Source: Steinernema hermaphroditum (taxonomy: Eukaryota; Nematoda; Chromadorea; Rhabditida; Steinernematidae). Taken from it: a stretch of DNA of 64,000 nt. The translations under genes and the position numbers were made by a program. The DNA is taken from contig CM059624.1 of the NCBI GenBank assembly GCA_030435675.1, positions 12,982,769-13,046,768 of the forward strand. Direction: 5' to 3'. The notes beneath the pieces were generated by a model. That model saw only the letters and a list, made by a program, of their open reading frames with translations, was not told the DNA's origin and did no database searches. This document shows positions 41,851 through 54,467 of the stretch, in pieces; positions within the stretch are counted from its first letter, which is position 1; every line of letters begins with the position of its first letter.

Positions 41851-42078
41851 TTAGTCATCCGTCAAACTGAACTCTCCGGTCATTGGATCAATCAACTCGG
41901 CGACTTTTTCAACTAGATCACGGCAGAGTCTGAACGTATCTAAACAATGGATACGGTAAAAGCCGACCCGCGAGACTTACGGCTTCAAGTAGGGCTCGAT
42001 GAGGCAAATCAAGGCGATCATCACGAGAAACGCGTAGGTCTCGAGGAATCTGACGAAGTAGCGCAGTCCGAAGGGCAT
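41851..42078 (-). CDS. Tiny membrane protein, 58 aa
   Basis: Exons 41981-42078 and 41851-41929 join in phase over a 51-nt intron (acceptor CGTTCAG). The protein reads MPFGLRYFVRFLETYAFLV, one hydrophobic span ending near IEPYLKP, then LCRDLVEKVAELIDPMTGEF and an acidic end. It looks like a small single-pass membrane protein. Not recognised. Using the earlier TTTAG acceptor would truncate it, so the model depends on the later site. Confidence 0.5.
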
Positions 42079-42363
42079 TGTCCAGCAGTGAAAGTACGGT
42101 GCGCCTGCGCTCTTAAAAGCGCCCCTGTTGACCCCTTTTCGCGCCAGGAGTGCCGATAAGAAACGGGATATATCTTTATCGTTGCAAAAATAAAGCCACT
42201 TGATTACCTCTGGGAGTTCTGTTTTTACATAAATTAATATAATTTGGCAAATTCGGGGACTAGCTAGCAGAATCGAATTCCGGAGATTCTCTATTGTACA
42301 AAAATAGGAAAATTATGCCTCTTCTTAGCACCAGTATAGCGTCTCTGTCGACGAGAAGACGCC

Positions 42364-45300
42364 TTACGACCTCAGCCAGTCGATTACCCGCTTCGACGCC
42401 GACTGCGTGGCGCCCCGCTGGAACGCGCCTAGATTCTGCGTCCTGTCGAGGGTCCTCCTGAGGTGCTCGTCGTGCTCCTGCTCCTCCGAACGCACGTTGC
42501 CGACCTTCATCGTGATGATCATCTTCTCGTTGGTCAAGTCGCGCAACTCGTTCATCAGCTTGTCGATGTGCTTCTTCTCCTCTTCCGTTTTGAACTCATC
42601 TAGAACGGAGGGATACGGTAGGTGGCGGGTGGGTGGGCACCTCTGAAACCGTCCAATTCTCTACGCTTCTTCTCGATGCTTTCGGTGAGTTCGATTATCG
42701 TGAGGACGTCGTTGTAGTAGTCCACCTTCTTCTGCAGCTTGTCGCGGTCGCTCGTGCACTTTATCGCCGCCTCGATCAGCTTCTGTTCCTCGTTGCTTCC
42801 TTGAACTGGAACAGATCGGAGGGTGAGATTGTCGCCGAACGCGGAAATGCTCACCGACGTCTTGGATCTTTTCGTTGATGCTCATATGCTCTTTTTCGAG
42901 CTGAACCATTTGGAGGGTGATGTTGCTGAGCTCCTGCTCTATTCGCGCCGGGTCTTGGGCGTCTCTCTGAACGATAGACATGATAGATACGGACGGACAT
43001 GTCTAGTCATGTCTAGACCTCGGTTCCCCATACAGGAGTGGCAAACATCGAAGTCTCTTTTCGAAACCCGTTTTTGTTTAGTGTTTGTCTGGTAGACAAT
43101 GACATGTTGGGAACTTTTTGTGGTATCCTTTATTTCCGTCCTTTTGCTTCCCCCTTTGACTTCAGTGCTTCCACGTTTCCTACCCAGGCACCTTCTAACT
43201 CCTCTTACCTCCCAATCATTGGTCAACTTTCTCGTCGGCGTCGAATTAACATCATCAGAGGCATAATCGTTCGATCCCTAAAGGAACTCTATCAACTAGA
43301 GGCATTTCTGGGGTGTCGAAGCTGTTAAAAAGCAAAAGAAGCAAAGGCACTATACCGGGGGAATCATCGATCCGGCCACAAACTGCTGAATCGTCTCCGA
43401 GAGTTCTTGCCGCCGCATGCTACCGTACCTCTTGACGCGATCCAAAGCCGATGGACCTCCATTCTGCGAAAACAAACACAACCACCATGACCGAAGTTAC
43501 AAGCACAAAACGGAGCCCATCTACCGTATCTACCCCTGCCCACTTACAGCTGTAAGATTCGAGGTGACCGTTCGTTGCGATGGCCTGCCGAACGCCGGAA
43601 TCGAAGGAGTATCGTCTAAAACCGAAAATTAACCGTGAAGAGCTGGAGTTATAGGCAAGAACTACAAACATGCAAACTACAGTACAATTTTTGCGTTGTA
43701 GCACCGGCGACGGTTGCCGTTTGTTGAATTTGTAGAAGGCCACCTCCCGCTCGACCATGCCTAAAAAGCGAACACAACACTACCACCACGCAAAGGGGTT
43801 AGGGCGTGCAACGAAGGCCTGATGGTCTCACCCAGATTGCGAAGGTCCGTGCTGGACCCGCGGAGAGAGGAGCGCGACGACGCCGTTCTGTGGAAACCTG
43901 TACATGCACAGCAAGCGGACGACACGTTACAGCTAGTCTATTCCGGTTAGGGCCTACCTGGCTGTTGGCCCGAGACGGTGAACGTCCCTCCGTCGGTCCT
44001 GGCTTCTTCGATTCGCTGGCGGGCCTCTTCCAGAAGACGTCGATTCCTGTCATCGTCTTGTCCGGGAGTTAATGATGACGCTCCGATCTGCAATTGGATA
44101 ATTGAAATTACGTGGCGGTGGTTCTAAATAGGACGCCAGGCCTCCAGTTGTTAGATTTTCTCTCGATTTTTGAATTCAAAGCTACGGTATTGGGTGGCTT
44201 ACCTCAAGTTTAGCTCAATTATTTATCTATTCTATGCGCGTTAGCGAAACTAAATTAGGCTGCAATGTGTCTGCTTATTCTGTCCATATGTTCTACTCCA
44301 ACCGTTGCGTGTGGCATTCCATCTCTAGTCACCAGTGGTGGTGACTCACCACCTGTCGTACACCCGTTTGGACCTAGCGGTGAACGCTTCGGAATTGTTG
44401 GATCTCTATGTTATACCGCAACCCAAAGGGAAAAGGTGAAAGGAAACCTAGTCAAATTTCTGAATTTGCATGGAAAATAACAGTGGAGTTCATTAACATG
44501 AAGCTCCTTTTCAAATCAAGACCTGCAAGCAAACACAATGCGCATTACTTACATATATACTGTTTCTATCAGCCTACAGAAACTTGGTTTTTGTGGTTCT
44601 TGTTTTCGTTCTATTTTGATCTGTACGGGGCCAAATAAAAAACTTTTTTATTTAAAAACGAATCGCATGTTAGTGTGCCCCGTTACACACCGAAAATCGA
44701 GTTACGCGTCTGTTCAATTCAATTCTGCTCAATTCAATTTTAAGTTTTTTTCGACCCTTTTTTATTCAGCTACTGAATCTGTGTTATAGGTGGGCGATCT
44801 CGGAGCCAAGGGACTAAGGGATATGAAAGAATGTATGATTGTTTCGATGACTCATTGTGTCAATCAAGGGTTGCGAATCAAATTTTGGATCTTTATATGA
44901 CAGAGCACATGCGACACCAAATTCAAATTCCAAAAAGAAAACGCAAAATGGTTTTTCAAAAACAGATTTTTCAGGTGGACAGAAGCACTTCCTGCGTAAA
45001 GGATCAAGTGAAGGACATAAACACTCTGTACTCTGATTTCAATGTTTCGCGTATTTCCTAATCCATGAATGGTGGGACATAAGGTATCAACTGTGGGAGG
45101 CAAAATGAGCCCTAAATCCCACTATTCCGAAGTTTATAATGCAGAAATGCATGTTCCAATATCATAGAAGTGTAACCATACGTTAAACACCATCTTTAGG
45201 ACAAAAAAAATCCTACCACAGGATCCGGGTTGGCCAGCATCTGCCTCGCCCTCTGCCTCAGCTCTGCCTGATTCGCGGATCCTCCCAACCTCTCCAGCTT

Positions 45301-48300
45301 CACATTCAACGGCGTATTAGTGCTCTGCGAGGGCGACCCGAATCCATTGACTTTCGGCGCTTCCTCCTCGTCCGAAGCGAACGGATCAGCGAGCTGTTTC
45401 CTCGACATCAGCGGCGTCGACATCACTGCCGGCTTCTTCTCCTCCGGAGCGCTGATTCCAGGCACCACGGCTGCATACTTGACGTCTCCCCCGTCCGTCG
45501 TCTCGGGAACGTTACTGTAGTCCACGGCGTCCACTTCCATGTTCTTCTCCTTGAGCTTCTGCAGCTCTTCCATCACCTTCTCGTCGGATTCGGAGAAACC
45601 GTAGAACGGATGCTGCGAGAGACGGTAGTCGGACATCCTGGCGGCGTCGACGACGTCCGTCGGAGTCGTGCCTTCCAGCGCGTGCCGCAGGCGCTCGACG
45701 TACGCCTTCACTTTGTTCTTTTCGGGGCACATCACGACGTCGTTAATATCCAATGTGCTGAAACGAGACGATTAGGGAGGGTTGCGGTCATGTGGTGAAG
45801 TACCTCTTGACTCCCAAGTGCTCCTCTGCAACTTGAAACGCCTTCGTGCAGTTGTCTTTGTGGTTGCCATTCTGGCGTACTTGATGGATGTCACCGATAA
45901 GTTCCGGATGGTAGCGGTGAATGAGGGCGCAGAAGGCATAGCCCGACTTGAAGGCTCGACATCTGAATGGCCAGTTTGGAATTCAGGGTGAGAACTGCTT
46001 CTAGGGGTGGGTTGAAGGCCGGTCTTTTTTCAACCAACTACTTACGTCTAGCCATCTGCTCCTTCTTGGCCAAATTTCGTATAGTTCGAAGTCCGTATGA
46101 TATGCGAAAGACTTACGTAAAGTCGGTGATGTTCAAAAACTTGTACTCCTTGGCTATCCGCTTGCACCAATCCAACAAGTCCTCGTTAGGTATCAACTCA
46201 GGAATTGAATGCTGCAGCTTTGGCGTCTTCTCTCTCAGCGTCACCGAAGGCTCTACTTCAGGCTTAGGTTCAATCCTATGCACGGGAACCTCCGGAAACA
46301 CTAGAGCGGCAGGCGACTGTGGCGACTCGACAGAATCCCTCTTCTTCTCGGCGGCTTCTCTCCACGGCGGTCGAATCAACTTTGGAGGAGACGGAGGCTT
46401 GAAGAATTCGTCCCTTGCCTTCACGGGCAATCTTGGGCATTCTGGCTCCAGCGCAAATCGCTGTTTGATTTCGTCGCTGACCTTCGCGATTCCCACCGCT
46501 GCCTCCTTGTCTGCAGGTGTCAGAGGCTCTACGTTCTCCGACGAAGAAGCCTTCACGAGATCGTCGATGCTAACACTCTCCGACACACCAGAGGCGATGC
46601 TCTGCATGTCGTCGTCTCTGCAAGGCTATCATTACAAAAGCTATGGCTTGAAGCCTTACATAGCGTCGCCTTCCTTCAAAAATTGGGAACCGATGACGAA
46701 TTTGATAAGACACATGCGGACTTCTTCTCGCAGAGGACGGAGTTTCATTTTCAGTTCTGTCTTCTCGCCGGGGGTTTCGTTAATAAACATTCGCAGGTTG
46801 AGGGCTACGGCTGCCAAAGGGCGGTTTTTTCGTTTTGGAGTCACTTCTTCCACGATGAGCGTCCATTCCTAAGTAATGTCATAAGATATGAGCTTCTTGA
46901 AATTTGAAAAACGTTGGCAAAGAAGAGTCATTTAAGTACTAATACTGCGGTTGTGGAAAACCCATCCTGAGTAGAGTTGTTTTCGGGTTGAACAAAAACC
47001 GAAAAACCGCACTTCGATTTAACTAGCGTCAACGCCCCAACGACAAGGTCCAGAACAATAATAAAATGCGAGCAAACAACGAAAAGGCACATGTAAAAAT
47101 TTTCGGATTCGGGTTTTTTGGGTTTGGCTAATTGGACCGAAGTCGGGGACGAACTCAGCGCACTTGAAAGTTTGTCGATACGACTTCAAGATTAACCTAA
47201 CCACTGCAAAACATATGGTTTTTTGGTTCAACCTGAAAGCAACTCTAATCCTGAGAGAACCCCATGTACAACAAATGCACAACTAGAATTTGATTGACGA
47301 GTCGTCACAACAAGGTGTCCCATCCAACTCAGTTCTATGTTCCGTTTTTTAGACGATTATGCGGCTGGATTTGTGGTCTCAAACAGTTCAAAAAGGCAGG
47401 TAAGAAAAGCAGAATAAAAGTGAGACTAGATAAACACAGTCGCAGATTTCTAAAGGTGTAGACAGTTAGTCTAAACAGCTCCCCTATATACAGTCTGATG
47501 CATAAAGATAGGGCGTGCATCACCGGGTGCATTATATATTCGTGTGTACCTCGAGTAAAGGAGTGAGGTTTGTGAGGGAAGGGGGATGGTTTGTAAGATG
47601 ATATCATTTGCAAAAATACAAATTCGTTGGCACACACTACAAGAAATGTTGCGAAGACGATTGTTACTGATTGATATGTGTCTGTCAGGGCGTCTTTCCA
47701 GGCAAGATCAGTTTTGCAAGATTCAATAGAAACATTTGAAGGCTTTCCGACTGATAACATCTCTGGAATATGGAATTGAGATCGGAATTATCAGGACTGT
47801 TTGAATGATGGTATTGCTAACGAACTGATCGCTCAGAAATATGCTAAAGATACGGTTTTTCATCTACTTTCACTTGTCTCTCTGCCTGTCCATACAAGTT
47901 CTCTTCACCTTTTAAAACCGAATGTAGAAGCAGAAATAGAGCCTCTGAACGACGAAACATTCTGCAGAAAAGATCATCATTTGAACATTGTTATCAGATT
48001 GATTCCTTTAAACATCAAAAGAAGAGGGTTTCCCTCTAGATCTGTCTGTAGTAGAGTGACCTATGAACCTATCTGTATGCCGCTGTCCGAAATCTCATGC
48101 GATGGGTACCTTATCATCAAACTGTTGATTTCTCTGGTCTTTGTAGAGAGTCGTCATGACCTCGATGAAGTCGGGAGCCTGCTCTGGCCACACTACAAGA
48201 CATCGACACTTGTCGGCAAAGCTCGGCTCCACCCTGCGCGGCTTCGTCTCATATCTCCGTCGCCTAAAACGGGACATATCGAATAAGAGTACGGAGAGAA

Positions 48301-48450
48301 TGTGGCCAGTCACCGATGCATGAGCGCGATGACGATCTGTTCGGGTTGCCAGCCATCGTTTCCGTCGATCAGAAGGTCATTGAGCGTTACGTTAAAGCGG
48401 TACTTGGCGGCCTTCTTGTTGGTCCTCTGAATCTTCCTCCATAAACTCAT
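42364..48450 (-). CDS. ehbp-1: EH-domain-binding protein 1 homologue (EHBP1)
   Basis: Exons in order: 48314-48450, 48110-48263, 46660-46868, 46117-46617, 45804-45962, 45217-45757, 43958-44087, several small linker exons between about 43350 and 43887, 42855-42966, about 42650-42806, 42364-42599. The NT-C2 domain (YRFNVTLNDLLIDGNDGW, RCLVVWPEQAPDF, EWTLIVEEVTPKRKNRPLA) is followed by a Pro/Ser linker, a CH domain (NEDLLDWCKRIAKEYKFLNI, GYAFCALIHRYHPELI, LDINDVV) and a C-terminal bMERB domain (EQKLIEAAIK, LTESIEKKRRELD, KHIDKLMNELRDLTNEKM). EHBP1 links EHD proteins and Rab8/Rab10 to actin in endocytic recycling. The ATG follows a TTTCAG directly, so trans-splicing is likely. The frame of the 43843-43887 linker exon is uncertain. 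Confidence 0.9.
46869..48109. other. Second EHBP1 intron
   Basis: 1.24 kb. A minus frame at 47335-47760 includes a hydrophobic stretch (VTIVFATFLVVCANEFVFLQ) but no recognisable family; not called a gene. Confidence 0.45.
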
Positions 48451-50082
48451 CTGAAAGCCGAGCGCCGTGGAGTCGACCATAGTGCAGAGGAGGAGTGTGA
48501 CCGAAAGAGATAAGCGCGCAAACGAACGGCGAATTATGGCCGATGCGATAAGAATCCGTTTTTGCCTGAAGCGGCACCCGGTAATCGATTCGCGCTTCAG
48601 GGGGTGCCGAAGGCGACGATTTCTCGCCGAAAGTGAGATGTGTGGCTACAAGGGGAATAGGAGGAAGCGGAGTCGTTGAAGGAATGCAAATCAATCTCTT
48701 GTCGCTGCTTTGCGCGGCGGCGTTGCGTACTAGTTGTTGTGTAATTTTCGCTCTTCTCTTCTCAGCTTTCCTCTTCGGCTCGTGGCCGGCGGCTCTGTCA
48801 CCTCTCGCGCTCGGTGGACACGCAGGCGCGTCGTCGCGGGACCGTGCGATCCTTCGCCTTTGGTCGTTGATGAATGGCCTGAGACGTGCGGATGATGATG
48901 TGTTGGAAAAGTGGGTACAAGAAAAGGACTTGAGCATTGCACTGTCAAGTATTATAGACATCGCTTCGCACTTATCAGCAGTCATATAGTTGGAGTACAC
49001 CAACCTAAAGATCGGATTCTGAAGCTTCATGTGTACTTCTTCTTTCTCCTTTGTGCCGCTTCTGCACCCTTTGTCAAGCCGCACAGCCAGTCGTTAGACT
49101 TTTTGTCTGTTAGATGCACTCCGGTCATTTGCCTTTCCATTTTCCGTCAGACGGCTGTACGTTTCTTGCAAGCGGTCGATATCAATTTCCAACTGTAAAT
49201 GGCGCACCCCACTCAAACCTTTTGTCCAACCACAGCTGTGGCCTGTGTCTTGTGACTTCGATGATCATTTTATGTACTGTCTAGCGGAGAGAGAGAGCGA
49301 GCGAAAAGATTTGTTGACAGTTTCGGCGATGCTTGCAGATGTTTCTTGAGATTCATGTTTGCTTTAAATGTGAAAAGCAGTAGGATGAGGTTGTTAAGAT
49401 ACATACTGTATAGGGTCTACTGAAGATCGCTCTATACGATAATGCCGTCCTTTCAAGGTACGTTGACAAAGATTTCACTTTTCGAACGCTATTTACGAAA
49501 AAATGGAAACTAAAAATACACTTTGTAAGTGAAGGGTCGAAACCATGTTTGCTTTAAATGTGAAAAGCAGTACGAGGCGTTATCGGGATTGTTGATGTGC
49601 ATACTGTGCAGGGTCTATTGAAGATTGCTCTGGCACGGGGTATTCTCTACAGGCCCACGGAGCCCCCAAACGTGACATTGAATAATAGCTGTGAATAAGG
49701 AGCGGGCCTGTAGCGGTATGAAGTGTGAATGTAAACTAGGGAATGATGCTTACTTACTTACTGTTTTTACTATTCAGTGACATATAATATTACCAGACTT
49801 CACAGAAATAGAGGCCAAATCGTGAAATGACACTCTTCAGAAATGGTGCCCGAGACCTGACATTTCCGAATTGACCTCCAGAATGGCCCTCCACTTTGAA
49901 CCAGAAGTCAGAACTAGGAAAGTCACAATAAAGAGCATTTGAACACTTTGCGTGACAAAACCACACAAGTTTACTGATTAAAACACATAAAACACGGTTC
50001 CTTATCTCTTTTTTCTGGTGTGCTTCGTACGTGGCATTCACACAATAGGCAATTTTTCGGTAAACCGCCACGTATCCACCAG
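48451..50082. other. Intergenic stretch with a direct repeat
   Basis: No gene supported. A minus frame runs from EHBP1 exon 1 up to 49084, but it is low complexity and probably untranslated leader. A repeat pair is listed separately. Confidence 0.4.
49353..49640. repeat. Direct repeat pair, about 90 bp each
   Basis: CATGTTTGCTTTAAATGTGA at about 49353 and 49544 start two copies that also share CATACTGT..AGGGTCTA.TGAAGAT.GCTCT. They lie about 190 bases apart. Confidence 0.7.
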
Positions 50083-50088
50083 TATAAA
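50083..50088 (+). promoter_or_regulatory. TATA box of TIMP-C
   Basis: TATAAA 37-42 bases before the ATG. TIMP-E (53824), F (55611) and G (57013) have the same element at nearly the same distance, followed by a conserved C-rich stretch ending CACTCGAT(A/C)GCC just before ATG. Confidence 0.75.
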
Positions 50089-50124
50089 GCCAGGCCCTGA
50101 CACAGCCTCCCGCACTCGATAGCC

Positions 50125-50662
50125 ATGCATCGAACCGCCCTCCTTTTGTGCGCCCTCTTCGCCGTCTCCTTCGGATGCAACTGCGGCATCGTGCCTCCGA
50201 ATCCACATGATAACTTCTGTCGCTCAGATTTTGGTACGACCTCTTGCTTTATACTCCTTCCCATGTTCTTTTAGTTGGGGTCTTGTCCATCGTGAGCCGA
50301 CAAAACGCCACTTCCACCTTCCCTTACATCACCTACGTCGGGCGCTCCCCTTCTTCCAACACCATTTTCAAGGTATACTCCTCAGGTAGTCGTCCCTCCT
50401 CTACTGATCTACCCAGAGCCCTAACAACTTCTCCAACGAGATCACCATCGTCACACAGAAGGACTTTGCAACCAGTTCCGGGGCCTGTGGAGTGAACTGG
50501 CTTGAAGTTGGAAAGGCCTATCTTCTCAGCGGCAGAATTTCTGACAAGAAGCTCAGCCTCAATGTCTGCCTCCAAGTCTATGCGGACGAGTTGGACAACG
50601 TTCCTGAGAGCATCAAGAAGCCCCTTCAGAACGGAACTTACAAGAATAATTGTGCCCTTTAA
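50125..50662 (+). CDS. TIMP-like secreted NTR-domain protein C, 150 aa
   Basis: Exons 50125-50233, 50275-50372 and 50417-50662 (453 nt). Signal peptide MHRTALLLCALFAVSFG precedes CNCGIVPP. Six cysteines and CGVNWLEVGKAYLLSG are present. It has lost the third intron of its relatives: the last two exons are fused and the joint reads LLSGRISDKKLSLNVC. N-glycosylation site NAT. The frame is intact and expected to be secreted. Confidence 0.88.
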
Positions 50663-50785
50663 AGATGTTCGCTTTATGAAATGACTTTCTAAATGAACCA
50701 TTCTGGCATCTGGCTCTTTGACTATTTGAAGATCTTCTTTCCTCTTCTTTTCCGTCGATTTCATCGATTGAATAACTTATTGCTA

Positions 50786-52192
50786 CAGTGCGTCCAGTAA
50801 TGATACGTCCACCTCTTTTTTCTTGCATATCTCGCGATTAACGAACTTTGACAAACTGCGACATACACCATTTGAAAGAGCAGCCAAAATAACGGTACTT
50901 AGCATAGAACGTTCGGAGTTCGGTGTTGGAGGTTGGTGAAAAAAATATGGTTTTTTTTTAAATAGGCCCAGATTGCTGTCCAGAAATGATACGTCCACCC
51001 AACGAAAAATTCGCTGTTTTCTGTTTTTTGCGTTCGTTTTGCTTCAGGTTCACTGTTATTCATAATTCTACGGTGTTCCAGGGTTGGTTCTCAAATGATA
51101 GGCCGTTCCACTTGCTTAACAGAGGTCGAAAAAGAGCATATTGTAGTCCTCCATGCCGAATACCTATCTAGCCGTCAAACTGCGTAAATTTTCTTCGCAA
51201 ACAGCTTCCAAACCACGCAAAACACCGTTATCTGCGTCGAGAATTACATAGGTGCACAAGTGAGATCATTTAAGCGTTTATGGGCATCACTTGCCCTTCA
51301 AAACGTAGAACCCCAACTTGACCTGCATTCTTGTTCGGGTCCCAGAACGATCTGGAATACGGTATTTTCGGCTTTTTTTCATCGCCACCACGTTTTAGAG
51401 CGTATGCGAAAACCCTCCATATGTTTTATTCCTTGGAAAATGGAGTACTTTTCAAAATATTTGTGGATCTTGAAAAATCCCATGAAAAACTGCCTTTTTC
51501 CATTGTAAATTCCATGGTACGTGGAATATCGTGAAATACGTTGAAAGATACATCATTTTTCATGGAATAAAACATATGGAGGGTTTTCGCATACGCTCTA
51601 AAACGTGGTGGCGATGAAAAAAAGCCGAAAATATCGTATTCCAGATCGTTCTGGGACCCGAACAAGAATGCAGGTCAAGTTGGGGTCTTAAGTTTTGAAC
51701 TGGAAGTGATGCCGAGAAGCACTTAAATAATCTCATTTGTGTGCCTGTGTGATTCTCGACACGTAAAACGGTGGTTTGCGTGGTTTGGGGGCTATTGGTG
51801 GGGAGGATTTACACGTATTCGGCATGGAGCACCACAATTTGGCCTTTTACGACATCTTTTGAGCACGGGTCGCGGCCCACCACTCACAAAACAACCCTTG
51901 AACACCGTAGAGCTATGAATAACAGTGAATCTGAAGCAAAACGAACGCAAAAAACAGAAAACAGCGAATTTTTCGTTGGGTGGACGTATCATTTCTGGAC
52001 AGCAATCTGGGCCTATTTTTAAAAAAACCATATTTTTTTCACCAACCTCCAACACCGAACTCCGAACTTTTTATGCTAAGTACCGTTATTTTGGCTGCTC
52101 TTTCAAATGGTGTATGTCGCAGTTTGTCAAAGTTCGTTAATCGCGAGATATGCAAGAAAAAAGAGGTGGACGTATCATTACTGGACGCACTG
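50786..52192. mobile_element. Tc1/mariner-type foldback element, 1407 bp
   Basis: The ends are inverted repeats starting CAGTGCGTCCAGTAATGATA, and the element is flanked by TA on both sides (50784-50785 and 52193-52194), the target duplication of Tc1/mariner elements. The repeats are very long: about 250 bases at each end match closely, and the inner part (51330-51440 against 51570-51680, with ATGTTTTATTCC) also pairs, so almost the whole element folds back. No transposase frame is present, so it must be mobilised in trans. Confidence 0.85.
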
Positions 52193-52194
52193 TA

Positions 52195-52738
52195 TATGTA
52201 GCTCAACTTACAGTTCCCGGTTGTGACTCATTAAGCATTCTGGTATCTAGCTCTTTGATAGTTCTTAGAACTTAAGAACCCTTCTTTGCCCTTCATTTCG
52301 TTTCCATTTGACCGATTTTGGAGAATTCCCGATTCAGAAGCGATTCAGTGACTCGATACCAAAGAAGCATTCTTGAAAAAGAGGGCCAAAAGTCATTTCA
52401 TAAAGCGAACCTCAATTCATTTTGCATGGGATCCAGCAACAAAGCTTGGTTAGTGGAATCACACCCGAAGATTTGAGATACGGATGGTACGTTCATTTTC
52501 ACATCGTGCTTTGGCAAACGCCCAAGTATTGCGCCAGAATTTCAGAGAAGGGATCACTTCAGAAAGACATTATCTCTACTTCTGAGCCAACCATATTTCT
52601 ACCCTAAACTGACGTGTTAGGCTTGATCTGGCACAGCAGTATACCCTTCCTAGCGCAAGAAACCCGTAAATGACCCTTCTTAGGTCAACTACATAACTCA
52701 AAATGGCATTTATTAGCACTGAAGCGTTCTCCAGACAA
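52195..52738. other. Intergenic stretch
   Basis: At 52229-52330 it resembles bases 50700-50775 on the same strand, and 52386-52406 is the reverse complement of 50670-50690 (GTTCGCTTTATGAAATGAC). The TIMP-C 3' side thus has scattered related copies across the foldback element. No gene. Confidence 0.5.
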
Positions 52739-53329
52739 TCACAGCTTCTTAGGGCAGTTCCTTGCATAAGAACCGTCTTTCAGGGCATTCCTTATGTGGG
52801 CAGGAACTCGATACCACTCGTTGGCGGCGACTTGGAAGCATCTGTTCAGAAAAATGGTGTTCTCATGGACGCGACCTGAAATACATTTCGATGTCCTGAG
52901 TTGTTTAGTTTGGCGATTCTACCGTTTAGGAGATAAGTCCTTCCATCCTTGAGCCAGCCCACGTTGCACATATACGTTTCGCTGTATGTTTCGAAAACTA
53001 TATTCTGACTGATGTTGAAGTTCTTGGGAGCCTACATAGAACTGGGATAACAAGCTGTGGCTGAAGTGGTCGATACCTTGAAGATCAGATGAGGATTATT
53101 GGCCTTTGCGGTGTAGACGAGGGGATGAGGGTCTTCTTCTGAAGCAGGTCGTTTCGTGGAGACGATCTCCACGACACCGACTAAAGTCCTATACAGGTGA
53201 TGCATAAGATAGTGGGGTACCGAAATCCGATTGGCAGAAGTTCTCTTGTGGGGAAGGAGGCTCGGGACCACAAGTGCATCCGCAGGTGATGGCGAGGAGG
53301 GTGAAGAAGTAGAGAAATGTTCGATACAT
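52739..53329 (-). CDS. TIMP-like secreted NTR-domain protein D, about 157 aa
   Basis: Four exons, start ATG 53329, stop TGA 52739-52741. Signal peptide MYRTFLYFFTLLAITCG is followed by CTCG, keeping the CxC start. Six cysteines in the usual places (NFCQ, YMCNVGW, NRCFQV, RNCPKK). More diverged than C, E, F and G: CGVNW is CNVGW and the EIVSTKRPASEEDPH loop is longer. TATA box CTATAAAA upstream. It faces away from TIMP-E, sharing a 540-base divergent promoter region. Confidence 0.85.
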
Positions 53330-53823
53330 GGTGATCGAAGTAAAGTCTATGGATTGTTCCCTTTTATAGGGGCGGTTAGAAACTGGTCTCGGCTATTCTG
53401 GGTTATCAGTAACTGCTGACAAAGACAGTCATTAAAACAAAACATCACGGACATGAGAGTTACGTATTAAGAAGGGAATCACAGTTTTCCATGCTCCAGA
53501 AAAGCACCATTAAAGCACCTCAAAAGCACCGAAACATTCGAGAAAGGCTTGGCAGTTTGTTCGAGATCCGATATTTCCAAACGCGAGAGTGAAGGGACTA
53601 AACAGGGCACAGAAAATACGTCATACTGTAGTAATACCGACTGACAGAGTCTTAAAATGTATTTTGCTCCCTCATAAGGAATGGCAGCTCGTCTTTATCA
53701 ATTACTTTACGTCCTAAAACAGCCAGCTTTCAGCTTCCCCTTATCGTCGACTTTGTTTACTGTTTCCACTAAACAAAGGAACATTTCATTCGACTGCCAC
53801 GTTGAAAGCCACGTATCTGCCAG
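53330..53823. other. Divergent promoter region of TIMP-D and TIMP-E
   Basis: No coding region seen. A short tandem AAAGCACC repeat lies at about 53500-53530. Confidence 0.4.
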
Positions 53824-53865
53824 TATAAAACCAGCCCCTTACACAGCGTCCCCCACTCGATCGCC

Positions 53866-54467
53866 ATGCATCGAACCGCCCTCCTTTTGTGCGCCCTTTT
53901 CGCCGTCTCCTTCGGATGCAACTGCGGCATCGTGCCCCCTGATCCTCAGCGCAACTTCTGCTACTCTGATTTCGGTAGGGTCACACTTCCTCCAACGCTA
54001 CAGTAATCCTCTTCAGTGGGTGTTCTGTCCATCGTCACCAAGAGGAACGCCACGGAAGACTTCCCATTCATCACCTACATCGCCCGCTACCTCTCCGTTA
54101 ACACCATCTTCAAGGTGCTCGGAGCTACTTGGACTCTTGATACTATTCAGTTTAACAGAGCCCTGGCGACTTCCCGTCGAACTTCTACTCCATCACTGTG
54201 ATCACCGAAAAGGATTTCGCCATCAACGCTGGAGCTTGTGGAGTGAACTGGTTGGAAGAAGGAAAGACCTACCTACTTAACGGTAAAATAGACGCTATCT
54301 TCTGATGTATAATACAGAAAGTTTCAGGATTTGTGGACCATGGAAAGCTCTATCTCCACAGCTGCTTCCAAATCGATGCTCATGACGAGTGGGTCAACGT
54401 CCCCCAGGACATCAAGGAGCCTCTCCAAGATGGAACCTATAAAAACAGCTGTTCCGGCAGTCAGTGA
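53866..54467 (+). CDS. TIMP-like secreted NTR-domain protein E
   Basis: Exon 1 is 53866-53974; three more follow with the family phases; stop TGA 54465-54467. Signal peptide MHRTALLLCALFAVSFG, then CNCGIVPPDPQRNFCYSDF, identical to TIMP-F over most of exon 1. Later marks are NATEDF, FAINAGACGVNWLEEGKTYL and CFQIDAHDEWVNVPQDIKEP. All six cysteines are kept. Recent duplicate of F and G. Confidence 0.88.

Noticed and set aside
47335..47760. Nested gene in the EHBP1 intron
   Set aside because: Only one hydrophobic stretch and no family pattern; no splice partners seen.
48392..49084. 230-codon minus frame upstream of EHBP1
   Set aside because: Low complexity, and the ATG at 48450 directly follows a TTTCAG acceptor, so this is leader or promoter DNA.
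51260..52201. Coding frames in the foldback element
   Set aside because: The frames are mirrored by the inverted repeats and show no transposase motifs.
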